In this document: positions 12,495 through 25,100 of the stretch, one piece after another | Layout: every line of letters begins with the position of its first letter | How positions within the stretch are numbered: position 1 is the first letter of the stretch | Source of the DNA: Cyanophora paradoxa | Taxonomy: Eukaryota > Glaucocystophyceae > Cyanophorales > Cyanophoraceae | DNA: 64,000 bases | Direction: 5' to 3' | Assembly (NCBI GenBank): GCA_004431415.1 | Contig: QPMI01000058.1 | Coordinates: 248,001 to 312,000, forward strand | Notes under the pieces: generated by a model | What the model was told of the DNA's origin: nothing | Databases searched by the model: none | Seen by the model: the letters and a program-made list of their open reading frames with translations, nothing else | Translations under genes and position numbers: made by a program

Positions 12495-13129
12495 GCCCGA
12501 GCCCCTCAGATGAGCTGGGCCGCCGGCGCCGGAAGCGCTCGCTGCCGGCAGGCGTATGTAGCATGTCGATGAATGTTGCAATTTGTAACTATCTTGAGAG
12601 CTAATGCCATGGTCAAAACGTCTCTGCAGCGCTAGCTGCGGTCGCAGCCCCGGACGAAGCACCTGCGCTCAGATTACACCGACGTCGACGATCGAGCACA
12701 GCGCTCGAGCTCCGCCGCGATGCCGCCGAGCTCACTAGTACTCGTGCCCTGAAACCGGCTCGAGCTCTGAGGTAAAGCGCTGCCGCCGCCGCTCCCGACA
12801 CGTCCGACGGTCCACGACGGTTATACTAGTATCCCCCTCCACGCGGACCTCTGTTCCGATCCGGTTTCGCGGGCCGGGCGCCAGCCTCCAGGCTGAGCAT
12901 GGAGTTGGGGAAACTATTATTGAAGGGATGCATATCACATACATGTGTAGCAAGCTGATCAAATGTAAAGCGATGGCAGCGCAGCGACAGCACTAGACCT
13001 GGTAAAGATCAAACACGGTGAAGCTGCCTCAGATCCTCAGAGCAATGCGAAACCAACGCCTGCTCCTAGGCAAACGACTAGAAAGTGGAAACAACAACGC
13101 GCGGCGGCCGGCTGAAGAATCGAAGAGTG
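12495..13129. other. Intergenic region between convergent genes
   Basis: Lies between the stop of the HAT-repeat gene and the probable stop of the minus-strand Ser/Pro-rich gene. Composition is less GC-biased than the genes. I see no convincing frame, RNA gene or repeat. It probably contains both 3' untranslated regions. Confidence 0.4.
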
Positions 13130-14369
13130 CTAGAGGGCGAGGGCGGAGCCGGAGCCCGAGCCGGGGGACTCGGGGCGGGACCTGGGGCCATGGTCGGCTT
13201 GGCCCCCCAGGGCCCGGACCCTCGCGAGCGCCCCGGCTGCGCCCTCGGCCCGCTCGGGGAGGGGCGGGAGGTTCCGGGGCATGGACGAGAGGCCCGGGAG
13301 GAGCGGGGAGCGCGCCGCGGGGGAGCCCGGCGTGGAGGAGGGCGTCGCGGTGCGCGGAGAGTGCGCGAGGGGCGAGCGCGGCGGCATCTCGATCGGCGAC
13401 GGCCCGCTCGACATCGCTGCGCGCGCGCGCGGGGCGCCGCGTGAGCTCGAGGCGAACGAAGGGCGCGGGGTCGGGTCGGGTCGGGTCAAGTCAGAGCGCA
13501 CATCGTCTGGCAGCGAAGGGCGGCAGGGAGGATGCGGCGGAGGGGGCGCCTAAGGCGGCGGCGGCGCCGCCGGAGGAGGGGGAGGAAGAAGCGGAAGAGG
13601 GGAGCGGGGCCAGCAGGAAGGCCGGGCCGGGCGGGGACGCCGCGGCCGCCATGCCCATCCCGATGCTGGCCGCCAGGCTCCCGAAGCCGCTGGCGCTGGG
13701 GGCGGGGCCGGGGGCCGGCGGCGCCCGGGGCGACGCGGAGTCCCGCGCCGTGCCTGAGGGCGAGCGCACGAAGGGGCTGCGCGGCGAGCGTGCGTTGGAG
13801 CTCGCGGAACCTGTCGGAGGGCGGGATGGTCAGCGGCGCAGGGCGCGCGGGGCGCGCGGACTCGGCGGAGCCTTCGGGCGGGCTGCGGGCGCACCGGACT
13901 TGGGGAGCGGCGGGTGGGGCAGGGTCAGGGGCGCGACGCCGTCGGCGCCGGAGAGGAGAACGGCCCCAGCGGAGCGCCGGGAGGAGGAGCCGCCGGCCTC
14001 GCTCGCCGATGCGGGCGAGCGGCTGTTCTCCGAGTCGCTCCCGTAGGAGCGGGCGCGGGGCCGCTGCAGGCGCGCCGCGATGCTGATCTCGGCGACCTCC
14101 TTGTCCCCGTCCTCGTCGTGGACGAAGATCGGGGGCGTTCCCGGCACGGAGGAGGCGGAGGGCGACTGCGGGCGGGAGCCCGAGGCGAGGAGGGAGCGGG
14201 CGGCCGCGATGGCGCGCAGCTCGATGTGCCGCCCGCGCTCGACCGCGGAGCGCTTCGCGGAGACGTCCGGCTCCTCTTCGTCCTCCGCATCGGCGTCCGC
14301 CTGCGGCTGCGGCTGTCCCCCGCCGCGCTCCGGCGAAGTCGCGCCCGAGCCCGACGTCCGACGCCGCAC
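13130..14369 (-). CDS. Ser/Pro/Ala-rich disordered protein
   Basis: Minus-strand blocks with biased but protein-like composition. The upstream block (ATG at 14369) includes acidic ADAEDEEEPDVSAKRSAVE and RSLLASGSRPQSPSASSVPG. The middle and terminal blocks include RSPSGTARDSASPRAPP, SGPSPIEMPPRSPLAHSPR and TPSSTPGSPAARSPLLPG. SP and TP dipeptides are frequent, as in proline-directed kinase substrates. No folded domain is visible, and the blocks lie in different frames, so introns or frame errors are needed to link them. No function is proposed. The opposite strand also has long open frames because of the GC bias, but its products lack this SP-rich regularity. Confidence 0.4.
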
Positions 14370-15109
14370 CGAGGTCCGCCGCGTCTCGTATGCGGGGATC
14401 GCTGTCTCTGCCTCCAGAGCGCTCGAATCCAGGCAGAGAGAGCCCAGGCCGCCGCCGAGGGAAGCCAGGGAGTCGTTGGAGCCTGCGCGTCAGCCGGAAA
14501 TCAGCCGCCGATGGGAGGCGTGGATCAAACGTGAAACAAAGCACCCGGAGGTGTGTGCCCGGTGCCGGAGCGTGTGCTAGCATCCAGCAGCGCGGAGATG
14601 CGCTGGAGCGCTGAAGGAATCGCCCCGCCGCCGGGGTCCTGTAGCGCCATCGAAGGCTGCGGAGGCCTCCAGGTTTGCCGAAGTTTGCCTGCTGAGGTTG
14701 CCTGCTGAAGGTCGGCCGGAGAGCGCCGCGCGGGAAACCGGGTGTATCCAACAGCCGGATGTTTCGAACCCTCGCTTCAAATAGAGCAGCGAAGCGACTG
14801 TAGCTGCAGTTCCGGCCACGCAGAAAGACTCGGGAGGCTCGCCGATGTCGAATCCTCCGCAGTGACACTTCTTCGACCTGTACCCCTTCGCGCAACCTGC
14901 CGCACGCGCTTCTCGCCCCGGTCTGGGCAGCTGCTCGGCCTTTTCACAAGCGATGCGCATTCAAGATCGGAGATAGTTGAGAAGCTTCGGAGTTCAGCGC
15001 ATGCGCATTGGGTTCCTCTGCGAACGTCAGCTCCGTTTGACTGCCTAGCCTTGTTCTAGCTGGATCCTATCCTTGCAGCTGTAGGCAGCGTACAGCGCCT
15101 GGCTCCCCG
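14370..15109. other. Divergent intergenic region upstream of the bZIP gene
   Basis: Between the start of the minus-strand Ser/Pro-rich gene and the bZIP gene start. Only short frames without recognisable content are present. It should contain two promoters; I cannot point to a specific element. Confidence 0.4.
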
Positions 15110-17241
15110 ATGGCGGAGCAGGAAACTGCGAGCAAGCCGCTGGACGAGGCGGAAGAGGCCGAGCGGAAGGAGCGTGGAAGAATTGCCGCCAAGAGAAGCA
15201 GAGAGAAGAAGAAAGCAATGGTGAGGCTTTTACGCGTCGCGCCGCGGCCGGGCCTTCGGTCGGATCCGAGCCCATGCATGCGCAGGTTTCGACGCTGCAC
15301 GAAGAGAACGCCCAGCTCAGGGCCGAGGTCGAGTATTTGAGAGCAAAGGCGAGTAGGAGACTCCTGCGGGACCTGCGCAGCCCAACGCTTCATGCCCACT
15401 GCTCCGACCTAATGCGTACTTATCTCCTCTCGCAGGTCCAGCAGACGAACGTTACAATTCCATACAACGTACGTACAACGGGCATGCGCGCGGGGATTCG
15501 ACCTCACATTCCGCTACGCACGCGCAGAGCGAGAGCCAGTTCATGAAGGCGTCGTACGAGTTCCTGTCGAACAGCCTTCCGGAACTCGTCTTCGCGTCGG
15601 TGAAGAACGTGCTCTACAGTGCGTCGCCTCGGCCCGTCGTCGCCCCGCCCCGCCGCGCGGCCGGGGCGAACGCAGCGCCCGTCCGCAGTGCGGAAAGCGA
15701 CGAACACGACCATCACGCGGATCTTGGCCGACGTACGCCGTTCCCGTCGATCCCCGAGCGCGCACCGCGCTCCCCCGCCGACGCATCGCCCTGCAGCTCT
15801 CTCAGATCGTCACCCCAGCAGCAACGATGGTCAGAAACCTCGCTGCCCCCCACCCCGCCCCCCCTACGGCGACTCCCGCCGACCCTGCTCCCCAGGAGAT
15901 GCACATGTGGACCGCGCGCGCCTGGGTACAGCTGAAGAGGTCCGGCATCGGTGCGGCCGCGGCTCTCCCCCATCCCCGCCGTGCGGCCCCCTTCCAATCT
16001 AGCCGGGCCGGACCGGGCCCCCCCCTCCCAGTGCCAAACGAGCCGCTCCTGACGGCGATCAACGAAATCGACGGCCCAAAGTACGAGAACATGACGCCCG
16101 AACAGTTCTCGGTACGGTGCTGTACCCTGGTGGGGTGGCCGGGGGGCCCACTTTCGGCGCAGCACTTTTTCCACCACAAAGATTCGAACCTGGACCGCAT
16201 CACGGGCATCATGAACAACATGAAGAACCTCAGGAGTGCGCCGTACCCCTGAACGAACCTCTGGGGCCGCTGGCCCCTTTCTTTCTCGAACGCCGTACCC
16301 AGGGCTGGTCGCCGAGATGCAGGCCGTGGGGCGGCAGCTCGAGGTCGACACGGAGTGGTATGGTGCGCGCGTACCCCCTCCCTTCCCCACCCCCCCAACT
16401 TTCTGGGAACCGATACCCGTCCGTCGCGCCGCAGCGGCGCACATGGAACGGAGCCTGGAGATCCTGGCTCCGGATCAGCTCGCGAGCTACTACCGGTGGT
16501 TCGAGGAGTGCGTACCCCTGCCCCCTTCCTGGTCCGCTCTTCGCCAACGCCCTTCCCCGCTAGGCACCTTCCCCTCATCCAGGATACGGTAAAACAGACC
16601 CTCGCGGCTGTCTGCGCCCTAAAGAAGCTGACGCGCGCACGAAAACGAACGGAAAAAAAGGTCATCGGGCACCGCTTCAAGATGCCGGGTACCCCCCTCC
16701 GCTCAACCCCCCCCTTCCCCCCGGGGCCGCCGCTTAGCCGGGCGCTCCTTCGCTCCCGCAGAGCTGAAGAGCGCCTCGGCTGTCTTCCGGTCGGCTTCGA
16801 ACCCGCCCGGGGTACACGCCGCGCACGCCGCGCCGCCCGCCCGCCGGCCGCCGCGCGAGCCTAACTCTGCACCCCCCCCTCCCCCCAAAAATCCAGCCTC
16901 AGGCGCCGCCCATCTTCCCGGCTCCCCCCGACTCGGCCGCGGCCGCAGCGGGGCCCAGCTTGTGCGTGCGGCTGTTTGCTCTCCCGCGCGGCGGGCTCGC
17001 CCGGCTGTCTGACTGACGCGGGGGCGCGTGCAGCAACGCGCCAGCGCCCTCGGCAACTCCGTTCGCGGGGCCGGCCCCGGCTCACGCGGTGGCCACGCAG
17101 CCCAGCCCCATGCCCCAGCTCGCCGGGCCGCCCCCCGGAGCCGGAGCGGGGTACGGCCCCCCCGGCGGCGCCGTGTGGCCGCCAGGCGCGCCGCCGCCGT
17201 CCGCCCCTCCGATACCGACGCTCAACGACGTCATAGCCGCC

Positions 17242-17275
<34 letters not shown>

Positions 17276-18322
17276 GGCAGCAGCAGCAGCAGCGGAGCCC
17301 CCCCGCCATGCCCCCCTCCTCAGACCCGCGGGCAGCCCAAGAGCGCTCCCCGCATCCCATGCACCCGCAGCTGCAGCAGCTGCAGCTACAGCAGCTGCAG
17401 AAACCCCAGCCGCACTTCCCCCCGCCCGCCGCCAGTTCCTCCGCGTACGCCCCCGCCCAGGCTCCGCATTCCCCGCACGCCCTCCTTGCCGCCGCCAGCC
17501 CCGCCGCCGCGGCTTTCGCATCCACCCCGCACTCCGCGGCGGCCGCGGCGGCCGCGGCGGCGGCTACCGGAGCCTACCGGTCCGCGATGCGCGTCGACGT
17601 GCCCGGCGGCCCGGGCGGTGGCGGCGGCGGGCCCGCGCCCGGCGAGCGCAAGCGAGGCTCCGTCGAGTTTAACCCGGGTTCGAATCCCGCCGGCCCCGCC
17701 TTTTCGCCCCTCGAGCTCACCCTGCGGAAGGGCAAGGGGACCTGCCGGCGGCGCAGTTGCACCCGGCGCGGCCCGGCGCGCCCTTGTGGCTTGCGACCGG
17801 CCCCATCGCCCCCGCCGGCGCCGGTGTCGACCCCGAGATCCTCCGGTTCGTTCCGCCTCCTCTTCCGCGACAGCGCCGTACCCCCCGCCGCTGAGCGCCG
17901 TACCCCCGCAGGCGGATCATCCGTGACGCAGTCGGCAGAGAGGTCGCCTGCTTCTTCCAGATGGCCCCGCCGGGCGCCGGCCCGCCCCCGCCGCCCCCCG
18001 AGCCCCTGTACTTCGCGGGTGTACCCCCCCAGGCCTACGGGAGCCCGGGCGAGCCGATCAGCAACGGGCCGTCCCCGCACCACGACGCCGGGTCGTACAG
18101 TACCCCCGACTCGATCCCCCCTCCGTACGAGGCCAGGACCCAGAGGCGCGATTCCCTTGCCCCCCCCCCCCTTCCGGCCCCGTACCCCAGACGCTCCTGA
18201 CGCCATACCCCAGCCTGATGCTGGACAACCTCATCGCGGAGAGGATGGTACCCCCCGAGGGCGTGGAGGCGTCTCTTGCGCGGGCAGCGCGGGACATGGG
18301 ACTCGCCCTCGGCATGCGGTGA
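15110..18322 (+). CDS. bZIP transcription factor with Gln/Pro-rich tail
   Basis: The first exon starts MAEQETASKPLDEAEEAE and runs into a basic region RGRIAAKRSREKKKAM. After an intron the leucine-zipper part VSTLHEENAQLRAEVEYL follows. This is a bZIP DNA-binding domain with the usual (N/R)xAAxxSR pattern. Later short exons give helical segments (SESQFMKASYEFLSN, NEPLLTAINEIDG, TPEQFS, AQHFFHHKDSNLDRITG, LEILAPDQLASYYRWFEE) similar to the C-terminal parts of algal bZIP proteins. A tail rich in Pro and Gln follows, with a polyglutamine run from CAG repeats at about 17,241-17,294 and a polyalanine run. The last exon ends MGLALGMR with TGA at 18,320-18,322. Introns repeatedly contain GTACCCC. 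I treat the tail as the same gene because the exon phases join; a separate second gene is possible. Confidence 0.65.
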
Positions 18323-19142
18323 GGCGCGGCGGCCCGGGCTCGCAAGCGCGCACGCACGCATGGGCGGTTCTCCTTCGCCTCGCCTCGCCTCGCCTCGCCC
18401 GCGCGCTGGCGGCCGCAGCAGCCGCAGTATTGTCAATTATTACTCTCAGGTTTGGATATGGGTATTTACAACCAGTTATTGATTAGTAGTTGTCAGCGTT
18501 TATCTGCGAGGTAGACCGGGCGGGGTTTCTTTCTTTGCTCTTCAGGGCACTCGTGCAGCATTTTACGCAGACTAGACACTTCAGCCCCCCCACCCTTCCT
18601 CCTCACATCACGACACATGGCCCCAACCACAGGCAGTTTTCCCCACCTTGTGAAGATGTTTATTGCGCACCTAGAGTCCTCTCTTCAGTTAAGTTGGATT
18701 TTCCTCGTTACAAAACTATAGTTTATTCTATATAAATTATAGTATATCTCTCTCACTGGTACAAGAACTCTCAGGAACGCAAGGTTTTTCGTGCTGCCTT
18801 TCCCGAACCTTCAGCGTCTACGTATACGCCTGTGCACGCGCTGTGCACGTGCGCGCATGCGCGCGCACATCGACATCGGTACCGGTTGAATCGAATATCC
18901 AAATGAGATCAAAATCTAAACCGGTACCACATGCCGCGGTACCCGTTGCGCGTTCTCGAAATGCCAGGAGACGTCATCACTCCATATAAATTGTGTTCGC
19001 AAACGCAAATACAAGCCGGGGCACATGCACTGCAGGGTACCGCTTTTCTACAGGCGGCAAGCTTGTCTGAGGGTGCGCAGCGCTAAGGATGCAAGCAAAT
19101 AGGAAAATAAAAACCGTTGGATAATGAATCTAGATGGCTGGA
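18323..19142. other. Intergenic region between convergent genes
   Basis: About 820 bases between the bZIP stop and the stop of the long minus-strand gene. It includes an AT-rich stretch around 18,700-18,760 (TATA/ATAA runs) and a purine/pyrimidine alternating stretch near 18,840 (GTGCACGTGCGCGCATGCGCGC, broken by few bases). No gene is recognised. Confidence 0.4.
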
Positions 19143-22100
19143 CTACCTAGATGAGAAAGCTGCGGCTACGGGCTGCCGCTCCCCCCCGCAACCGGCAGGG
19201 GGGTACCCGGCGTGGGCGTGGGCGGCCACTGGTCCTCGAGGAAGGAGCGGGGGGGAAGCGCGGCGGGGGTACTGGGAATGGACGTGCGGCCGCCGCGGCG
19301 GGCGCCGCACTGGTAGACGGCCGCGACGAATGTAAGCAGCAGGCGAGCGTTCACCTGCGCCGGGCCGCCCGTCAGGCGCGCGGGGCCTCGGCCGCCCTAG
19401 GACTGGCCTGGCTAGAAAAGGGAGAGATCTTCTTATGATAGAAGCTCTTACAGATAGGGGCATCTTTCAAAAAATCTCTATAAGATTTTACATAAGAACC
19501 GGACCTCGACGATGTCCTCCCACAGGATCATGGCCTCGATGTGGGCCCGCCAAGCGCTGCTCACGACCAGCCGCGCGTTCGCCTCGCAGTCTGCGGGCGA
19601 GGCGGGCGGCCAGCCGGCGTCGGAGGGGAGAGAGCGGGAGAGGCGAAGAAGGCTTGACTATAAATAGACAGCGAGCGAGGGCTGGGCGGGGCGGGCCGCC
19701 GCACCGGCCGGCGCGTCGCTGCCGGTAACGAGGAGCGAGAGGACGACCGTGCCGGGGTACACCGCCTGCGATCCGGTGAGACGGAATCCGCGTACCCCCC
19801 TCCCCCTCCGAGGAGGATCCGGACCTCGAGGAGGTACGCGAGCCAGAGGCCGTTCTTGAGGCTCTTCTCGCGGAACGAAGCGATCTGTGGCGCCGGTCGC
19901 CCGTCGCGCTCCATCTCCCGGACCTGTTGCGGTACCCCCTTGAGGAGGGATGAAGCGGGGAGGGGGATGGAGCAGGGGGGGGTACGGCCGCGCGCCCGCG
20001 CGTTGGCCCACTTGATGAGGTCGGCCTCCGTCAGGTCCTCCCCCCCGCCGCCCCGCACGCTCTGGAGGGGGGTGAAAGGGCAGATGGGGGGGGGGCTGGC
20101 GGGGGGTACGGGGTGCACACCTTCAAAAAGTTGAAGAGGTGGTACCGCCGGAGCTGCCAACCGACCGCTGCGGCGAGCGTGAGCGTCGGTGGGGGTAGCG
20201 AGGCAGACGGGCGGGAAGGGGGAGGGGTACCGAGGATGAACTTGCGGACGCCGTCCGCGATGTCGGTACCCCCCATGGCGACGACCTGCCGGGCGGCGCG
20301 GCCGGGCGTCAGGAGGCAGGCGGGGCGGGAGACGAAACGGGCCCCGGCGCGCCTCGATGCGGATCTTGTCCTTGGCGACGCTGAGCGCGTAGTTGCAGTT
20401 CTCGGCTTTCTGCCCCCGCCCCCGCCGTCAGGCCAGGCCCCAAGAAGAAGGCGCGACGCTCATAGCGCGCAAGGCGCTATGCTTACATAAGGCGCGCGCG
20501 GCTCTAGGCTTCAGGGGCGTGGGGCTGGGGGCTCTAGGCTCCAGGGTGCAATGCCTTCAGTTTAGCTGGGGGCGGGCCTGCCCGGGGCTAAAGGCCGTCA
20601 AGCTAAACTAAAGTAAGTTTGTTGGAGTCTCGCTTGAGGGCCTTAGAATAGCTAAACCCAACCCTTTTTAAGCATGACGGGCGGAGCGGGGGGGCGGGGG
20701 AGCGGACGTGCCAGGGAGGCTCTCAAGCTCCACTAAACGAAGTCTGAGCCTTACTTGAGGGCCTAGGGCCTAGGGCGGGCGGGGCGGGGGGGCGGGGGGG
20801 CGGGCGGACCTGCCAGGGGCGCTCGGGGCTCTTGTTGACCTTGCGCCACTCGACGCTGCCCGGAACCAGCCGGTCCATCACCTGCCGGGCGGGCGGACGA
20901 GATCGAAGGTGAATTGGGCAGGATTGGAGGTGAGAAGGGCGGGCGAGTCCGGGGCGGGCGCCCCTCTCTATAAGATTCTCGGCGCCAAGATAGAATATGT
21001 ATAAGATTCTATAAAATGCCGGCGATGGAGAGCATGGTCGGTGGCTCGGGCGGGATTGGAGGTGAGAGGGACGGTGGAGGGCAAGGGCGGCGGCAGTGGA
21101 GTGAGGGGCGGGCGGGCGGGCGGCGCTCGGGGAGGCCCTCGAGTGGGGGAGGCAGGGGGAGGGGGGAGGAAGACGGGGGAAGAAGAGGAAGACGCGGAGG
21201 AACTAAACTGACCTAAACTTGACAACAACGCGAACTAGACCCTAACAAGGCCTACCGCCCCCTCTATCTCTAACTTGGAGGGGCGGACGTGAAGGAACTA
21301 AAAGCGCTCGGATGGACAAACGGACGGAGGGCGCTCGCGCGGCCGCCTTGAATAAACCCGGTGCGTCTAGATCTGCCCCTCCAACTTGGGCGGGGGCGGG
21401 GTCGCGGGCGGGGCGGACGTGGAGGAAGACGAGGCCGGTGCGGACTAATATATGATTCTATAAGATGTAAGGGCGGATTATAAGATTACCTTATACGATT
21501 CTATAAGATTCTAAGATTCCAAGATCTAATATCTTGTACGGTTCTAGTATAGGACTGTGAGGGCGGACGTGGAGGAATACGAGGCTGGTGCGGACTATAA
21601 GATCCTATAAGATTATTAGGGCGGATTATAAGGTTATTTAGTACGATTCTATTATAGGATTGTAAGGGGCGGACGTGGAGAAAGACGAGGCCGGTGCGGG
21701 CGTCGAAGAAGAGGTACGTGAGGGGCGGCACCGCCAGCCCCAGCCCGTTGATCCACGCCCGCAGCGCTGCGAGGGCGCCGGTCAGGTGGGGTTGGCCTGT
21801 CTAGAGCCAGTCTAGGCGCAATCTAGGAGCAGTCTAGCCCGTTGAGCCACGCTCGCAGCGCTGTGGGGGCGCCGGCGGGTCAGGGGGGAGAGCGGTCTAG
21901 CCGAGGCGGAGTGGGCAGCCCCCCTAGGAAGGTCGCTGTTGCTCCCTCTAGACGAGCGCGGCCCCTACCCCCGCCCGCCAGTCTAGAGCCGCAGCGACTC
22001 GGCGGCTCGGCGAGCCAGCCAGACGCGCAGTCTAGGCGCAGTCTAGGCGCAGTAGTGGGCGGCGCAATCCAATGTAAACCCGTAGAGGACCCTCAGAGCA

Positions 22101-25100
22101 TTAGGAACCTCTTAAAGAGTCTTAAAGAGAGCCGACGCCCTGCCCCCCGCCCCCCGAACAGACAGACAGTAAGAGAATCTCTAAAGGGAACCTCTAGAAG
22201 AACCCCTCAAAAGATCTCTACGGGACGCGCAGTCTGGGCGCAGTTCTAGGCGCAGTAGCGACTCGGGGCGCTAGAGGGCGTCGCTCGGCGGGGGCGGCGC
22301 AGTCCAACGTATACTTGGAGGGAAGGCGGAAGTGGGGGCGCCGGCGCACCGCACTCCTCGCGGCCCTCGGCCTCTAAGCCTCTAAACCCCTTCAAGAACC
22401 TCGAAAAGATCCTCTAAACCACTTTAAGAGCCTCTAAAAGAGAACCTCAAACGGAACCTCATGAAGGACCTCTAAAGGAACCCCGGCCCCCGAACAGCGG
22501 CGCACCGCGCTCCTCGCGGTCCTCGGCCTCGGCGGGGTCCACGGAGCGCAGGGAGCGCGCCCGCGGGGGCGCCGGCAGCGCCGGGCCCCGCCGCCCCGCC
22601 CGCTGCGCCCGCGCGCGCGTGCGCCGTCAGCGAGCGAGCGAGCTGAACTAACTTCTAAGAGGATTAGGCCTTTCAAACGCTTGGGAACCGCCGTCAGCGC
22701 CGTCTTAAGCGATTGGGATTCCGCCACTGCCGGCCCTAGGTCCCTAGAGAGCCTTCCTTGAACCATAGGTTCTAGCCCTCTACTCCTCTAGGACGTTAGT
22801 ACGGGGGCCGGCTAGGAGCGCACGTGGGCGGAGGCGACGAAGAGGTCGACGAGGAGCGACGCCGTCAGCAGCGGCGCCCCCTGCCCGCCCCGCCCCGCCC
22901 CGCACCGTCAGCACGCGCCCCGGCGGGAGCGGGGCGGGGGTGTGGGCGGGGGCGGGGCGGGGCGGGGCCAAAGCTATGACGAACGGAGATACGCTAGGTT
23001 CTCCATTTAGAGGTTCTTCCTTAATTAAGAGCATTCTCCTGAGCAAGCAAGCAAGCAAGCAGGGGGCGGGGGGGGGCGGGCGGGCGGGCGGACGGACCCT
23101 CAGGATGTCTTCGGGGGAGGCGAGGGGCGGCTTGCCCGCGTAGGCCGTCGCCGCCGCCACGGCGCCCCGCGCCCGCGCCGCCGCCTCGGGGCTCGAAAGC
23201 TCCGCCGCGTTCGCCGCGTAGCACGGCTGCGGGCAGACGGGGCGTTAGAGCACACTCCAAAAAATAGCTTAAGAGATCTAAGGGCTCTAATCTCTTCATT
23301 GATTTACTCAGCGCGGGACGGGGCGGGGCGAGGCGGGGCGGGGCGGGGCGGGGCGGGGCGGCGGCCGCGTCAGACCAGCAAAGGCTCTTCAAGGCTGATA
23401 GCTTCTAATCGCTTCTAGTGTCCAACGCAAAGGCGAAGGCTCATGAAAGAGGACGAGAGGGCGGGGGGCGGGGGGGTACCAGGTCGAGGTGGCGGATGAG
23501 GCGGCCGAGCACGTCCCCGTCCGCGAAGTCCTCCCCCAGGTTCTCCACCTTCCGGGGTACAGCGTTCAGGGCGGGCCGGGGCGGGGGGGGGGGGGGGGGG
23601 GGGGTCGCGTCGAGCGGGGAGGGGCGGGGAGGGAGGGGCGGTCCCCACCTGCCGCGTGCACAGAGCCTGCGGGGGTACGCGTTGAGATGGGGGTACGGGG
23701 AGCGGAGGGGAGGGGTACGGGCCTCCTTGAGCTCGCGGCGGAGCCAGCGGAAGAGGAGTGCGTCCGCCGGGATCGAGCCGGGGTTCTCCCCCTCCTAAGA
23801 CAACGAAAAAGGACGGGTGAGGGGTACGGGGGGCGGCCGGGCGGGGGTACGCTCGCCTCGAGGAGCTCCGCGACGAACGCCTTCATGCGCAGGCGCTCCA
23901 CCCCCGCGTACACGCATCCCTGCGGGGGGGGGGGGGGGGTACGGCGTTGGAGGGGAAGAGGGCGATGGGAGGGGGGTACGCAAACCTCAGCGAGCAGCCA
24001 GGCGAGCTTGTAAGCGGAACGGTAGTCCCCATCCGCGACCTGCGGGGGGTAGGCGCGCTCGACGGGGCGGGGGAGAGAGGCAGCCGGGGGGTACGCGATC
24101 GGACCTCGTCGGCGAGGGAGGGGGCTACCGGCATCCCGCAAGCGGCGGCGGCTCGGACGGCCAGCGCGAGATTGAAGCGACGCTGGGGTACATGTTAGGG
24201 GGGCGGTCGGAGTTGCGCGGGGGGGTACGGGTGCACCTGCTCCTCGGAGCGCTCCTCTGGGCCGAAGGCGATCACGCGGTCGTCGATCGTTCCGGGGTAC
24301 GCGATATTCACCAGCACGCTGCGAGGGTTCGGATGAGGGGGGGGGTACGTGCGCAAGCGCACGGCGGGGGGGGGGGTACGCACGCGAGGAGGGCTCCCTC
24401 GGCGATGGCGCGGGAGAAGTGGCGGCAGCGGCGCGGCAGCGGCAGCGCGTGCGCGAGCCGCGGCACGGGCCCCAGCACCGCGTTCAGGTAGTCCACCTGC
24501 CGTGCCAGCCGGGGTTCGAACCCGCCCGTGCGTCCTCCTAGGAGGTAGGAGGAGGTGGCCGGGGTACGCGATAGACAAAGAAAGCGCGCACGACGGGGGC
24601 CAGCTCCTCGTTGAGCTCGTCCGCCTCGTCACGGTCCAGCAGCGCCAGGCGCTCCGCCTCCAGCCGCGCCTGCGGACGGAGGGTACGGGTACGCCCCCGC
24701 TCAGCCCCAGGAAGCTGGAGGGGGGTATCCTATCCTATCCTATCGGAGGGCCGCGCGCGCCTGCTCGGCCTCCAGTCGCTCCCGCTCGGCCCGCTCCTCC
24801 GCCTCACGCCTGATCCGCGCCGCCTCTTCAGCTTCTCGCTTCCCCCGCTGTATTTCTTCTTCTTCCTCCCTGCGGCGCCGCTCCTCCTCTGCCTTTCTTA
24901 TCCGTTCCTCCTCCTCGCGCCGCTTGCGTTCTTCCTCCTCTCGCCTCCGCCTCTCCTCCTCCTCTCTTCTTAACCGTTCCTCCTCCTCGCGCCGCTTGCG
25001 TTCTTCCTCCTCCCGCCGCTTGCGTTCTTCCTCCTCCCGCCGTCTCCGCTCCTCCTCCTCCCTCCGCTTTCGCTCCTCCTCCTCGCGCCGCTTTCGCTCC

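Noticed and set aside
17089-18486. Single-exon Gln/Pro-rich gene
   Set aside because: The first half reads better as the tail of the bZIP gene through an intron before it; the second half of the frame crosses probable introns.
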